This document shows, one piece after another, positions 44,925-53,266 of a stretch of 64,000 bases of DNA. The notes below the pieces were generated by a model that was not told the DNA's origin, did not search any database, and saw only the letters and a list, made by a program, of their open reading frames with translations. Every line of letters starts with the position of its first letter. Positions within the stretch are counted from its first letter, which is position 1. Origin of the DNA: Corynebacterium gallinarum (GTDB lineage Bacteria; Actinomycetota; Actinomycetes; Mycobacteriales; Mycobacteriaceae); the NCBI RefSeq assembly GCF_014837045.1, contig NZ_JACSPR010000003.1, positions 1-64,000 on the forward strand, given 5' to 3'. The translations under genes and the position numbers were made by a program.

Positions 44925-46052
44925 CTAGATTCCTTCCGGGGTAAAGGTACGTGCGAGGTTAAGGGCCTCGAAGATGGGTGCATCGGAGAAGCAGAACAGG
45001 TCGACGCCCTCGGCGCCAGCCTCGATGTTCCACTTCTGCCAGGATGGCACATTCACAATATCGCCGTGCTTGGCCTCGAAGGTCTTGTCACCCACGTTGA
45101 TGGTGGCGGATCCCTCGAAAACCTGGAAGCAGCGGTTACCGACCTCGTGGATCGGGGTGGTCGCAGCACCCGGGCGCAGACGGTGGAATTCTGCACGGAT
45201 GGTGGTCATGACGTCCCCACCGGTGGTGGGGTTGGTGTAACGGATGGCGGCGTGGCCAGGTGCCACGGTGCCCGGATGACCCTCTTCCTCCAGTGCCAGC
45301 TGATCGTTGAGGGCAGCGTCGGTGTGCTCCCATGCGTAACGGCCGATGGTGGAGGAGGAGGTCTTGCCCGGGAAGGCAACCGGACGCAGGCCCGGGTGCG
45401 CCCACAGGCGCTCGGAGCGGGACAACTCAGGAGTGGACTCATCGGTGAGCTTCTCGGTGCCGTACTCGAAGAATCCGGTGTCCATCTGGTACGCGAACGG
45501 GATGTCCAGGCCGTCAAGCCAGGCCATCGGCTCGGTCGCAATGTTGTGGTGACCGTGGTAGTTCCAACCCGGGGTCAGAAGGAAGTCACCGCGACGCATC
45601 GGAACCGGGTCACCGTTGACCACGGTCCAGACACCCTCGCCTTCGATGACGAAACGGAAGGCGTTCTGGGAGTGGCGGTGCTCCGGGGCGTTCTCACCCG
45701 GTGCGAGGTACTGGATCGCAGCCCACAGGGTGGGGGAGATGTAAGTGTTACCGTCCAGGCCCGGGTTGGCCAGACCGATGGCGCGACGCTCACCGCCGCG
45801 TCCAACGGGAACGAGCTCACCGGAGCGCTGTGCCATCTTGAGCAACTCGGCCCAGTCCCACTTATGGGCAACTGCGCGGGGCTCAGGGTGGTTCGGCATG
45901 AGGCCACCGATCTGGGTCCACAGTGGCTTCAGGTGGATCTCATCCATGCGCTGGTACATGGCGTCGAGCTCAGCCTGCTCCTCAGGGGTGGGTGGCGGGA
46001 CCTCCATCTTGACGTGCTCGGTCGAGTAATCGGTGTTCTTTGGGGCGCCCAT
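44925..46052 (-). CDS. nagI: Gentisate 1,2-dioxygenase
   Basis: 375 residues with two cupin domains. The iron site is in the first ([26 protein letters not shown], later NYHGHHN); the second is [23 protein letters not shown]. It opens the gentisate ring to maleylpyruvate. ATG 46052 with RBS GAGGAGGAA. First gene of the minus-strand operon dioxygenase, hydrolase, isomerase, possibly Rieske ferredoxin. Confidence 0.95.
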   Translation of the reverse strand: MGAPKNTDYSTEHVKMEVPPPTPEEQAELDAMYQRMDEIHLKPLWTQIGGLMPNHPEPRAVAHKWDWAELLKMAQRSGELVPVGRGGERRAIGLANPGLDGNTYISPTLWAAIQYLAPGENAPEHRHSQNAFRFVIEGEGVWTVVNGDPVPMRRGDFLLTPGWNYHGHHNIATEPMAWLDGLDIPFAYQMDTGFFEYGTEKLTDESTPELSRSERLWAHPGLRPVAFPGKTSSSTIGRYAWEHTDAALNDQLALEEEGHPGTVAPGHAAIRYTNPTTGGDVMTTIRAEFHRLRPGAATTPIHEVGNRCFQVFEGSATINVGDKTFEAKHGDIVNVPSWQKWNIEAGAEGVDLFCFSDAPIFEALNLARTFTPEGI

Positions 46053-46375
46053 CGTGGATTCCTCCTCGTTGTGATGTCGGTGTCGTCGATCCATCCGTCG
46101 GCATCTCCGGGATGGTCCAGGTGCCGGGCACCGCGGGGTGGCCGGTGCCGGAGTCCAGATCCGGGATGTTGGTCCCGGGTGTTTCATCCCGTGGGTGTGC
46201 ATGCCGTGGAGGGGGATCCCACCGTTTAACAGTTGTGGCGAACAGCTAAGTCTTCTCACTGTTTGTGAACTCGAACATATTGACTTATGGAAGGTGACTC
46301 AAAGAGTTTCCGCTATGCGGAAGTTATACTTTCCGGGGGTGGAAAGGCTTTATTTTTCACCCCTTGAATGCAGTT
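46053..46375 (-). promoter_or_regulatory. Control region of the gentisate operon
   Basis: 323 bases without a gene. Promoter on the minus strand: TTGAGT (46297-46302), 17-base spacer, TATGTT (46274-46279). This leaves a leader of about 215 bases before the dioxygenase. Palindrome TTCCGCTATGCGGAA (46308-46322) lies just upstream of -35, and CTTTCC-N6-GGAAAG at 46329-46346. The position suits an activator of the IclR type. Confidence 0.6.
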
Positions 46376-47143
46376 TTAGGGGATTCGATATGAGGCCAGA
46401 GTGCGGTTCAAATCCTTCATATGACGGTTCATCGCCTCCACGCAACGGGGGTACGCCTCACGAAAGCGACTGGAGGGTACGGCGAGCGACAATGCGCCCA
46501 GAACGTCACCCACGTCATTGAGCAGGCATTCTGCAACGGCGCTCACATCCTGTTCGAAGAAGCCGAAGTTCGTTCCATGCCCACGATCACGGGTGCGCCG
46601 TAGGCGTTTGCGCAGATTCTCAAACTCGTCATCGCTCAGAGTGGAATACAGCGACCGGAGCTCACCCTGGGACAGCTCCGCCAACATCACCAGCCCTCCG
46701 GAGTTCTGCGTCGCGGGCATCACCTGCCCCCGGCGACTGCCCACGCGCACCGGATTGGTGCCCTCAACACTGTGGATGAAGTGGCAGTTCGCACCCTGGA
46801 GAATGATGAGATGGCTGGTCTCACCGGTTTCCCGAGCCATGGCCTCCATGTGGTGCTGGCACAAGCGGGTCAGATCGGACCCGAGCCCCGGCTGGAGCGC
46901 TGAGGTGGCCAGGGCGGGACCGGGCAGGTAGGTGCGGGATTCGCTGCGCACCGCGAACCCCCGGTAGACGAGCATGGCCATGGATCGGTGCACGGTGGAC
47001 AGGCCCACGTTCAGCTCCTCCGCAGCGGCGGATATAGTGAGGGCGCCGGAATCACGCAGCAGCAAAATGAGCTGCAGGGCGGTGTCGACTGAGCTCAGAA
47101 ATGACTTCGGGGGTAGGCCGTGGGTGGGGGAAATGTTTCTCAT
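46376..47143 (-). CDS. nagR: IclR-family regulator of gentisate genes
   Basis: 255 residues. N-terminal winged helix (SVDTALQLILLLRDSGALTISAAAEELNVGLSTVHRSMAMLVYRGFAVR) and C-terminal effector domain (HHMEAMARETGETSHLIILQGANCHFIHSVEGTNPVRVGSRRGQVMPATQNSGGL). ATG 47143 is preferred to GTG 47158 because GGAAAG lies 8 bases before it. It lies between the catabolic operon and the divergent transporter gene. A 15-bp palindromic site overlaps its start region. Also called GenR in C. glutamicum work. Confidence 0.9.
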   Translation of the reverse strand: MRNISPTHGLPPKSFLSSVDTALQLILLLRDSGALTISAAAEELNVGLSTVHRSMAMLVYRGFAVRSESRTYLPGPALATSALQPGLGSDLTRLCQHHMEAMARETGETSHLIILQGANCHFIHSVEGTNPVRVGSRRGQVMPATQNSGGLVMLAELSQGELRSLYSTLSDDEFENLRKRLRRTRDRGHGTNFGFFEQDVSAVAECLLNDVGDVLGALSLAVPSSRFREAYPRCVEAMNRHMKDLNRTLASYRIP

Positions 47144-47152
47144 TATTCTGCT

Positions 47153-47167
47153 TTCCACATAGAGGAA
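47153..47167. promoter_or_regulatory. Candidate IclR operator between regulator and transporter
   Basis: TTCCACATAGAGGAA fits TTCCnCnnnGnGGAA, the same pattern as the palindrome upstream of the dioxygenase promoter. It would control the regulator and the divergent transporter gene. Confidence 0.5.
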
Positions 47168-47207
47168 TCATTTTGATTGTAACCTAACTCACCTCGAACA
47201 TATTTCT

Positions 47208-48548
47208 ATGACATCACACGCAACAGAGAACGGGGGCGCCTCCAAAGGCGGTTCCGGCCCGGCCACCGCCGGGGTAGACACTCTCGAATCCCAGCAACAC
47301 TCATTCACCATTCTCGGCATCGGTGGACGACGTCTGGCAGCGGTACTCCTCGGTTGGTTCTTCGTCGTCTTCGACGGATACGACCTGATCGTCTACGGCA
47401 CCGTCCAGTCCGCGCTCGCCAACGAGTGGGGCCTAGGTTCCGCCCAACTCGGCACCATCGGCTCCATGGCATTCTTCGGCATGGCCATCGGTGCAGTTTT
47501 CATCGGACGCCTCTCCGACCGCCTCGGCCGCAAGGCAGCCGTCATCGGTTCCGTGGTGATCCTCTCCGTGTTCACCCTCCTGTGCGCCTTCGCGCCCAAC
47601 CCGTGGGTGTTCGGTGCCTTCCGCTTCATCGCGGGCCTGGGCCTCGGCGGACTGGTTCCCTCCATCAACGCCATGGTCTCCGACATGGTGCCACGCCGGA
47701 CCATGTCCGCATGGGCCACCGTCATGATGTCAGGCGTGCCCCTGGGTGGCTCCATCGCCGCCGTCCTCGCCGGCCCGATCGTCACCTCCTCCGAGGAGTG
47801 GGGCTGGCGCCTGATGTTCCTGCTGGCACTCGTCCCACTGGTTGTGGGCCTCCCGCTGGCACTGAAGGTGATCCCCTCCGACAACGAGATCCGTGCAGAC
47901 CACGCAGCCCGCGAGGGTGAGGAGGAATCCGCAAGTTTCAAGGACCTGCTGAACTCCCGGTTCCGCTGGGTGTCCATCTGGTTCGCCGTGGCCACATTCT
48001 TCACCCTGCTGGCCTGGTACGGCCTGGGCACCTGGCTGCCCCGCCTCATGGAACAAGCCGGTTACAACTTCGGCGCCGCCCTGATGTTCACCCTGGCACT
48101 CAACCTCGGTGCGATCATCGGTTCCGTCGTCACGGCCTGGGCCGGTGACCGCTTCGGACCGATCCGTTCCGGTGCGATCGCCGCCGGCATCGCGGGTATC
48201 GCCCTGTTCACCCTGCTGCTCTACCCACCGGTCTGGGCGGTCTACATCATCCTGATCCTGGCAGGCGTGGGCACCCATGGCACCCAGATCCTCATCATTG
48301 CGGCTGTGGCCAACTTCTACCCAAGCAACCTACGTGGCACCGCTCTGGGTTGGTCGCTCGGCCTCGGACGCATCGGTGCGGTCGCCGCACCTCAGCTGGC
48401 GGGTCTGCTGCTGGCCTGGAACCTCGGCGTGAACTCCAACTTCATCATGTTCGCAGCCGCGGCCGTATTCTCGGCGCTCTCACTGGCCATTCTGCTTCGT
48501 CTGCAGAAGAACTTCAGCGTACGCCACAAGGTTGTTGTCCAGGGTTAA
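47208..48548 (+). CDS. nagT: MFS aromatic acid:H+ symporter (gentisate/3-hydroxybenzoate uptake)
   Basis: 446 residues with 12 helices. AAHS-family signatures: FDGYDLIVYGT in helix 1 (the Asp needed in this family), GRLSDRLGRKAAVIGSV and a central loop rich in Glu. Its place beside the hydroxylase gene and the IclR regulator supports import of gentisate or 3-hydroxybenzoate. Known in C. glutamicum as GenK. Confidence 0.92.
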   Translation: MTSHATENGGASKGGSGPATAGVDTLESQQHSFTILGIGGRRLAAVLLGWFFVVFDGYDLIVYGTVQSALANEWGLGSAQLGTIGSMAFFGMAIGAVFIGRLSDRLGRKAAVIGSVVILSVFTLLCAFAPNPWVFGAFRFIAGLGLGGLVPSINAMVSDMVPRRTMSAWATVMMSGVPLGGSIAAVLAGPIVTSSEEWGWRLMFLLALVPLVVGLPLALKVIPSDNEIRADHAAREGEEESASFKDLLNSRFRWVSIWFAVATFFTLLAWYGLGTWLPRLMEQAGYNFGAALMFTLALNLGAIIGSVVTAWAGDRFGPIRSGAIAAGIAGIALFTLLLYPPVWAVYIILILAGVGTHGTQILIIAAVANFYPSNLRGTALGWSLGLGRIGAVAAPQLAGLLLAWNLGVNSNFIMFAAAAVFSALSLAILLRLQKNFSVRHKVVVQG

Positions 48549-48716
48549 ACAGACCCCAACCCCGACCACGACCAAGGGGCCACTCGGGCCCCGAAGTAAA
48601 CGAGGATCCCCCTCCCAGGGTGCGAGCCCGGGTTGCACGTCCCCCGGGGCCGGTGCACATCATCGACTCCGGGACTACCACTATCACCGAAGTTTTCAAG
48701 TAAGGAAGTTTCAATC

Positions 48717-50060
48717 ATGGTTTCCACTCTTAACAAGACAGATGAACTGAAGGGCCAGAGCATTGTCATCTCTGGCGGTGGCATCGGTGGCGCGGCTGGC
48801 GCCCTGGCGCTGTCCCTGCGCGGTGCGGACGTCACCCTCTTCGAGCGTGCACCGGAGTTCAAGGAGGTCGGTGCCGGCCTGCAGATCGGCCCGCACGGTT
48901 GGCGCATGCTGGAGGGCTGGGGTGTCATCGACCGCATCATCGCGGCCGGTTACCTGCCGCAGGATATGCAGTTTCGTGATGCCATCACCCGTGAGACCAT
49001 CCTGACCCTGAGCTTCGACGAGGAGTTCGAGAAGCACTACGGTGGCCGCTACCTGGTCATCCACCGCTCTGATCTGCTGTCCATCCTTGTGGATGCTGCT
49101 CGTGAGGCCGGTGCCACCCTGCACAACGGTGCCACTGTTGGTGAGTCCCGTCGTACCGAGACCGGCATTGAGGTCGATCTGGAGTGGGAGAGCAAGGAGG
49201 GCCCGGCCACCTTCCACGCTGATGCCTTCCTGGCGTTCGACGGCATCCACTCCCGTCACCGCCACCACCTCGTTGAGGATGCGCCTGTCCCGTCCGCCTA
49301 CGTGGCCTACCGTGGTACCTCCAAGCTGCAGGAGGATGAGGCCATGAAGGATCTCAAGTCCGTCATCGGTTACATCGGACCGCATGTGCACTTCATCCAG
49401 TACCCGCTGCGTGGTGGCGAGCTGCTCAACCAGGTGGCTGTCTTCGAGTCCAAGCGTTACCTGGAGGGCCGTGAGGCCGGTGATGTCCCAGAGGACTGGG
49501 GTAACCCGGAGGAGCTCAAGCAGGCCTATACCCACTGCTCCGAGTTCATCCAGGATCGTCTGGACACCCTGTGGACCCACAACTGGTGGCAGATGTCCGA
49601 CCGTGAGCCGCTGCTGAAGCTGAACCACGGCCGCATGATCCTCGTCGGCGATGCCGCACACCCACCACTGCAGTACCTCGCTTCCGGTGCCGTCATGGCC
49701 ATGGAGGACGCTGAGGCCATCGCGATCTTCGCTTCCGACGCCGCCAACGCCGGCAACCTGGATTGGGAGCAGATCTTCGAGGAGGTCTCCGCGGAGCGCG
49801 CACCACGCTGTGCCCGCATCCAGACCACCGGCCGTTTCTGGGGCGAGCTGTGGCACCTCGAGGGCACCGCCCGTCTGATCCGCAATGAGCTGTTCCGTCA
49901 GGCTGACCGCACCGGCTGGTTCCAGTACGCAGACTGGCTGTGGGGTTACGACGCCTCCAAGCGTGAGTACCTGAAGGATCCTTCCAAGGGTGAGCTGCCC
50001 AAGGAGATTCAGGAGTGGCGTTACGCGCTCCTGGAGAAGAACCGGGAAGTCAATGCCTAA
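48717..50060 (+). CDS. nagX: 3-hydroxybenzoate 6-hydroxylase (FAD monooxygenase)
   Basis: 447 residues. FAD motifs: [36 protein letters not shown] and [19 protein letters not shown]. It hydroxylates 3-hydroxybenzoate to gentisate with NADH and O2. ATG 48717 follows TAAGGAAG; the longer frame lacks a credible start. It lies 168 bases after the transporter gene and is probably in the same unit. Also known as GenH. Confidence 0.93.
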   Translation: MVSTLNKTDELKGQSIVISGGGIGGAAGALALSLRGADVTLFERAPEFKEVGAGLQIGPHGWRMLEGWGVIDRIIAAGYLPQDMQFRDAITRETILTLSFDEEFEKHYGGRYLVIHRSDLLSILVDAAREAGATLHNGATVGESRRTETGIEVDLEWESKEGPATFHADAFLAFDGIHSRHRHHLVEDAPVPSAYVAYRGTSKLQEDEAMKDLKSVIGYIGPHVHFIQYPLRGGELLNQVAVFESKRYLEGREAGDVPEDWGNPEELKQAYTHCSEFIQDRLDTLWTHNWWQMSDREPLLKLNHGRMILVGDAAHPPLQYLASGAVMAMEDAEAIAIFASDAANAGNLDWEQIFEEVSAERAPRCARIQTTGRFWGELWHLEGTARLIRNELFRQADRTGWFQYADWLWGYDASKREYLKDPSKGELPKEIQEWRYALLEKNREVNA

Positions 50061-50077
50061 GCACGCTTGACGACGAA

Positions 50078-50115
50078 AAACGGCCGCCCCACGCAGTAGC
50101 GTGGGGCGGCCGTTT
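50078..50115. terminator. Bidirectional terminator
   Basis: 17-bp perfect stem (50078-50094 with 50099-50115; AAACGGCCGCCCCACGC and complement), 4-base loop, between convergent genes, with A and T runs at the ends. Confidence 0.9.
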
Positions 50116-50137
50116 CGGGTTTCCAGGGGGGCTGGCG

Positions 50138-51391
50138 TTAGCCGCGGTGGTCGATGTCGGAGGGGGTGATTCCGAACTCGACGCGGTCCTCCTCGGGGAG
50201 GTCCTCCTGGTGGGTCTCGGAGATACGACCCTTGGACAGCTTGTTCACGATGACCGCGATGGCACCGTCACCGGTGACATTGGCGGCGGTGCCGAAGGAA
50301 TCAATGGCGATGTAGGCTGCGATCATGAGAGCGACCTGTTCGGTGTCGAAACCGAGCATGGAGGACAGCATGCCGGTGGCCGCCATGATGGCACCACCCG
50401 GGACACCCGGGGCCGCGATCATGGTGATGCCGAGCATGAGCAGGAAGCCCAGGGCCAGGCCGATGCTCACCTCGATGTTGTAGATATAGACCACGGCAAA
50501 GGCGAAGAGACCGATCTTCATCATGGAGCCGGCGAGGTGGATGGTGGCACACAGGGGCACCACAAAGCCGGCGACGTTGACGTCGACCTCATTTTTCAGG
50601 GTCTGCTGGTAGGTAACTGGAATGGTCGCGGCAGATGAGGAGGTGCCCAGGGCGGTGAAGTAAGCCGGCAACATGGTTTTGAACAGGGTCCACGGGTTGC
50701 GGCCCGCGATGACACCGGCAGCGATGAACTGGATGGCCAGGAACACCAGGGTACCCACCACAGCCAGGATGAGCACCTTGCCGAAGGCCGACATGATCTC
50801 CAACAGACCACCGTTCATACCGAGGCCGAGGAAGATACCGAAGATGAACACCGGCAACAGTGGGATCACGAACGCGGTGATCACCTTCATCACCACGCGT
50901 TCGAGCTCACGGGTAACCCGGTAGAGATTATCGGATTTGACCACCGTCATGGCCAGGCCCAGGCAGAAAGCCAGCAACAGGGCGGTCATGACCTCAAATG
51001 GCGGGGGCATTTCAATGCTGAAGTAGGGGACCAGCGCATCAGCATCCAGGTCAATCTCGCTGATGTTGGCGTGATCGGCGAGCATCCACGGATATAGCGC
51101 CTGGGCTGCTCCATAGGCGATCAGGCCGGACAGGATGGTGGAGGCGTAGGCGATACCGGCGACGATGCCCAACCATTTACCTGCACCGCGGCCAAGCCCG
51201 GCGATGGCGGGGGCGATGAGGGCAAAGATCAGAACCGGGATGAAGAAGTTCAGGAAGTTGCCGAACAGGCCGTTGAAGGTGGTGAAGATCTGGGCGAGCC
51301 ACACCGGGAAGAAGAGGCTGCAGACGATTCCGAGGATGATCGCGATGACCACCCGGAACAGCAGCGACGAGCGGATGCTCTTGAAGTCCAT
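50138..51391 (-). CDS. Dicarboxylate/amino acid:cation symporter (DAACS family)
   Basis: 417 residues. SSSAATIPVT marks hairpin loop HP1, and IHLAGSMMKIG, APGVPGGAIMAA and SFGTAANVTGDGAIAVIV are the other substrate/cation-site motifs. ATG 51391 with GTAGGAAC upstream. It may import C4-dicarboxylates or an amino acid. It separates the gentisate cluster from the trp region and may import related acids, though that is only context. Confidence 0.9.
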   Translation of the reverse strand: MDFKSIRSSLLFRVVIAIILGIVCSLFFPVWLAQIFTTFNGLFGNFLNFFIPVLIFALIAPAIAGLGRGAGKWLGIVAGIAYASTILSGLIAYGAAQALYPWMLADHANISEIDLDADALVPYFSIEMPPPFEVMTALLLAFCLGLAMTVVKSDNLYRVTRELERVVMKVITAFVIPLLPVFIFGIFLGLGMNGGLLEIMSAFGKVLILAVVGTLVFLAIQFIAAGVIAGRNPWTLFKTMLPAYFTALGTSSSAATIPVTYQQTLKNEVDVNVAGFVVPLCATIHLAGSMMKIGLFAFAVVYIYNIEVSIGLALGFLLMLGITMIAAPGVPGGAIMAATGMLSSMLGFDTEQVALMIAAYIAIDSFGTAANVTGDGAIAVIVNKLSKGRISETHQEDLPEEDRVEFGITPSDIDHRG

Positions 51392-51776
51392 GGTTGTTCC
51401 TACATGTTTGTGGGGCGTGTGATCCGCCTCCCGGGAAGGAACCGGCCCCTTGAGACTCCGGTAGGGGAGGGGTGGGCCGGGCAATCCGCGTGGGGAAGCG
51501 GCGAATTGTTCAGGTTGTTCACGCGCTGGATCGGGCAGTCACCGCATACCCGGGTGAGTTTCCTGCTGGCGCCCGGTGGGAAGTACTGCGGGAGCTACGA
51601 AGGGCACTGGGTTTTGTGTGGTGGAGCAACCAGCCAGCTGCGACACCTGTCAGATTACTGCACATCGCAGGTACGACCTATCCGGAGAACTTATCCTGTT
51701 GCCGGCTATCAGGCTGTTCCCAGCCTGTCAGATAAGGATTACTGGAAGGCATGAACCAGGGGTTAGAGTGGTTGAT
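51392..51776. other. Gene-free interval before the trpP-like gene
   Basis: 385 bases. The decamer CCTGTCAGAT occurs at 51646-51655 and 51724-51733. TAGAGT (51764-51769) is the -10 box of the next gene. No coding frame, riboswitch or tRNA was recognised. Confidence 0.4.
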
Positions 51777-52316
51777 ATGACGGTGATCGGCATTATCCTT
51801 GGCAGCCTCTTCGGCATTCTCGCAGTCCTACTCGTCGTAACCGGTGTTCTCGCCTGGAAGGCGAAGCTCCCCGGCAACCCTGTTCTGGGCATCCGTGTCC
51901 CGGAGGTCCGCAAGTCCCAGGAACTGTGGGACATGGCTCACCGCGTGGCCGGCCCCCTGTGGGTGCTGTCCGGTGTCGCCTGGGCGATCGCGTCCCTGAT
52001 GGCGTTCGCCGCCACCGGATGGATGTGGCTCGTGGTCGGTCTCGCTGTCATCGGAGGTCTGGTCTTCCTCGGCATGGGTGCCGGCATGGGAGCCCACACC
52101 GTGGCCATGGTCGACGCCAAGCGCAAGGCCGCTGGCGACAGCTCCGAGGGTGCCTGTTGTTCTGCCGATGGTGGGGGAGAGGGCGGTTGCTGCTCACCTG
52201 CTGACAATGGCGCTCCCGCGCCGGTGGAGAACACCACTGCGCTGAATGCGCCCGCGATTGACCTGGATGCTGTGCGTCGTGCCGCACAGGCCCAGAGCCG
52301 GGCCAGGCAGGATTGA
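51777..52316 (+). CDS. SdpI-like membrane protein (trpP position)
   Basis: 179 residues. Helix 1 (VIGIILGSLFGILAVLLVVTGVLAW), the SdpI-type motif NPVLGIRVPEVRKSQELWDMAHRVAGPLWVLSG, two more helices, then a cytoplasmic tail with two Cys pairs (ACCSADGGGEGGCCSPA). The gene at this place in C. glutamicum is called trpP, a proposed tryptophan permease, although the fold is not that of a known permease. TAGAGT ends 7 bases before ATG 51777 (leaderless). Confidence 0.75.
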   Translation: MTVIGIILGSLFGILAVLLVVTGVLAWKAKLPGNPVLGIRVPEVRKSQELWDMAHRVAGPLWVLSGVAWAIASLMAFAATGWMWLVVGLAVIGGLVFLGMGAGMGAHTVAMVDAKRKAAGDSSEGACCSADGGGEGGCCSPADNGAPAPVENTTALNAPAIDLDAVRRAAQAQSRARQD

Positions 52317-52356
52317 TTTCTGACGCTTCTTACGCCGGCCAGCATCGTAGGGGTGG

Positions 52357-52397
52357 AACCGGCCTTCTCCAGTTGGAGAAGGCCGGTTTCTTCTTTG
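52357..52397 (+). terminator. Terminator after the SdpI-like gene
   Basis: 14-bp perfect stem (52357-52370 with 52375-52388; AACCGGCCTTCTCC and complement), 4-base loop, followed by TTCTTCTTTG. Confidence 0.9.
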
Positions 52398-52437
52398 TTC
52401 GGACAGATTTACTCGCGGAAACCGCTCCAGCCCCACC

Positions 52438-52830
52438 CTATTTTCCCGCTGCCTGAGCGGCTGCCCGTTCAGCTTCCTGCTTATCGGTTTCCTGCGCCAC
52501 CCAGAGGATCACCAGGAGGGATACCGGAGACAACCACCACAGCAGACCGAAACCCTCTGTACCCCTGATGATCAACTCCGTGATCCCTCCCATGAGCCAG
52601 AATCCCAGGAAGCCCATGGCTATTTCCCGCCAGATGCCCTTGTAGGGTCGGTTCAAGCGCCAGAGGGGGAAGGCTACAGTGATTATCAGGGCAACCGCCA
52701 CCGCGATCCAGAAACATCCCGGAGCCCCGCTGGTGAGGGTGTGGGCAAAGTCGGTGATGATGGCGACTTCCGTCCAGCCGAGGAACATGAACACTGCGCT
52801 GGTGAGAACGACTTTGGCCCGCGGGTTCAT
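52438..52830 (-). CDS. Conserved four-helix membrane protein
   Basis: 130 residues. Four hydrophobic segments with short polar loops (WRLNRPYKGIWREIA) and an Ala/Gln/Glu-rich tail. It lies between the SdpI-like gene and the trp leader on the opposite strand. No domain recognised. Confidence 0.72.
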   Translation of the reverse strand: MNPRAKVVLTSAVFMFLGWTEVAIITDFAHTLTSGAPGCFWIAVAVALIITVAFPLWRLNRPYKGIWREIAMGFLGFWLMGGITELIIRGTEGFGLLWWLSPVSLLVILWVAQETDKQEAERAAAQAAGK

Positions 52831-52963
52831 GTCCCTACCCCCTTTAATCCATGATCAATGAAAAATATGGCCCTTTAAATGTATCCCTACATCCACGGAC
52901 GAACAAGGCCTGCCCCCTGTAGTAATGAGACAAATTTCCCACTCCGTGATAAAGTTCTGGGTT

Positions 52964-53017
52964 GTGAACAACTTCTGTCAATCCCAGGGCACCCAGTGGT
53001 GGTGGCGCGCTAGTTAA
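52964..53017 (+). CDS. trpL: trp leader peptide
   Basis: GTG 52964 to TAA 53015-53017 encodes MNNFCQSQGTQWWWRAS, with three consecutive Trp codons (52997-53005). This is the classical layout for ribosome-mediated attenuation: stalling at the Trp codons when charged tRNA-Trp is low prevents the terminator downstream. It matches the known leader of C. glutamicum / B. lactofermentum. Confidence 0.93.
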   Translation: MNNFCQSQGTQWWWRAS

Positions 53018-53060
53018 GCGGGCCCACGGATCACCAAGTTGTTTTCACACTGAAGATTTC

Positions 53061-53104
53061 AAGGCTCGTGCACTTCGTTCGGCGAAGCAGCGGGCCTTTT
53101 GTGG
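53061..53104 (+). terminator. trp attenuator
   Basis: AAGGCTCG pairs with CGGGCCTT-like sequence (allowing G-U pairs), with an inner CTTCG/CGAAG stem at 53073-53088 and a TTTT run at 53097-53100. It lies 44 bases after trpL. Some bulges weaken the stem, as expected for a competing structure. Confidence 0.75.
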
Positions 53105-53266
53105 TTCCCAGGACAAACCTGGATAACCCACAACCGGCACGCCCCGGGATCGAACGAAGCTCAAAGCCCCATTAATGAGTTGTTCTTAAACGTTCGTTCC
53201 AGTGAAAGGCCCGGTTCCCATGTCAGTAGTGACACCCGTCCTGAGTCTCAGGCAGGTGAGTGCCCC

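Larger units (their letters stand above)
52831..53266 (+). promoter_or_regulatory. trp operon control region
   Basis: 436 bases holding the trp promoter (not pinned down), the trpL leader peptide, an attenuator hairpin and about 165 further bases to the trpE start. Confidence 0.7.

Noticed and set aside
46385..46420. tRNA-like T-arm sequence GGTTCAAATCC
   Set aside because: No cloverleaf can be formed around it and it lies in the IclR coding region.
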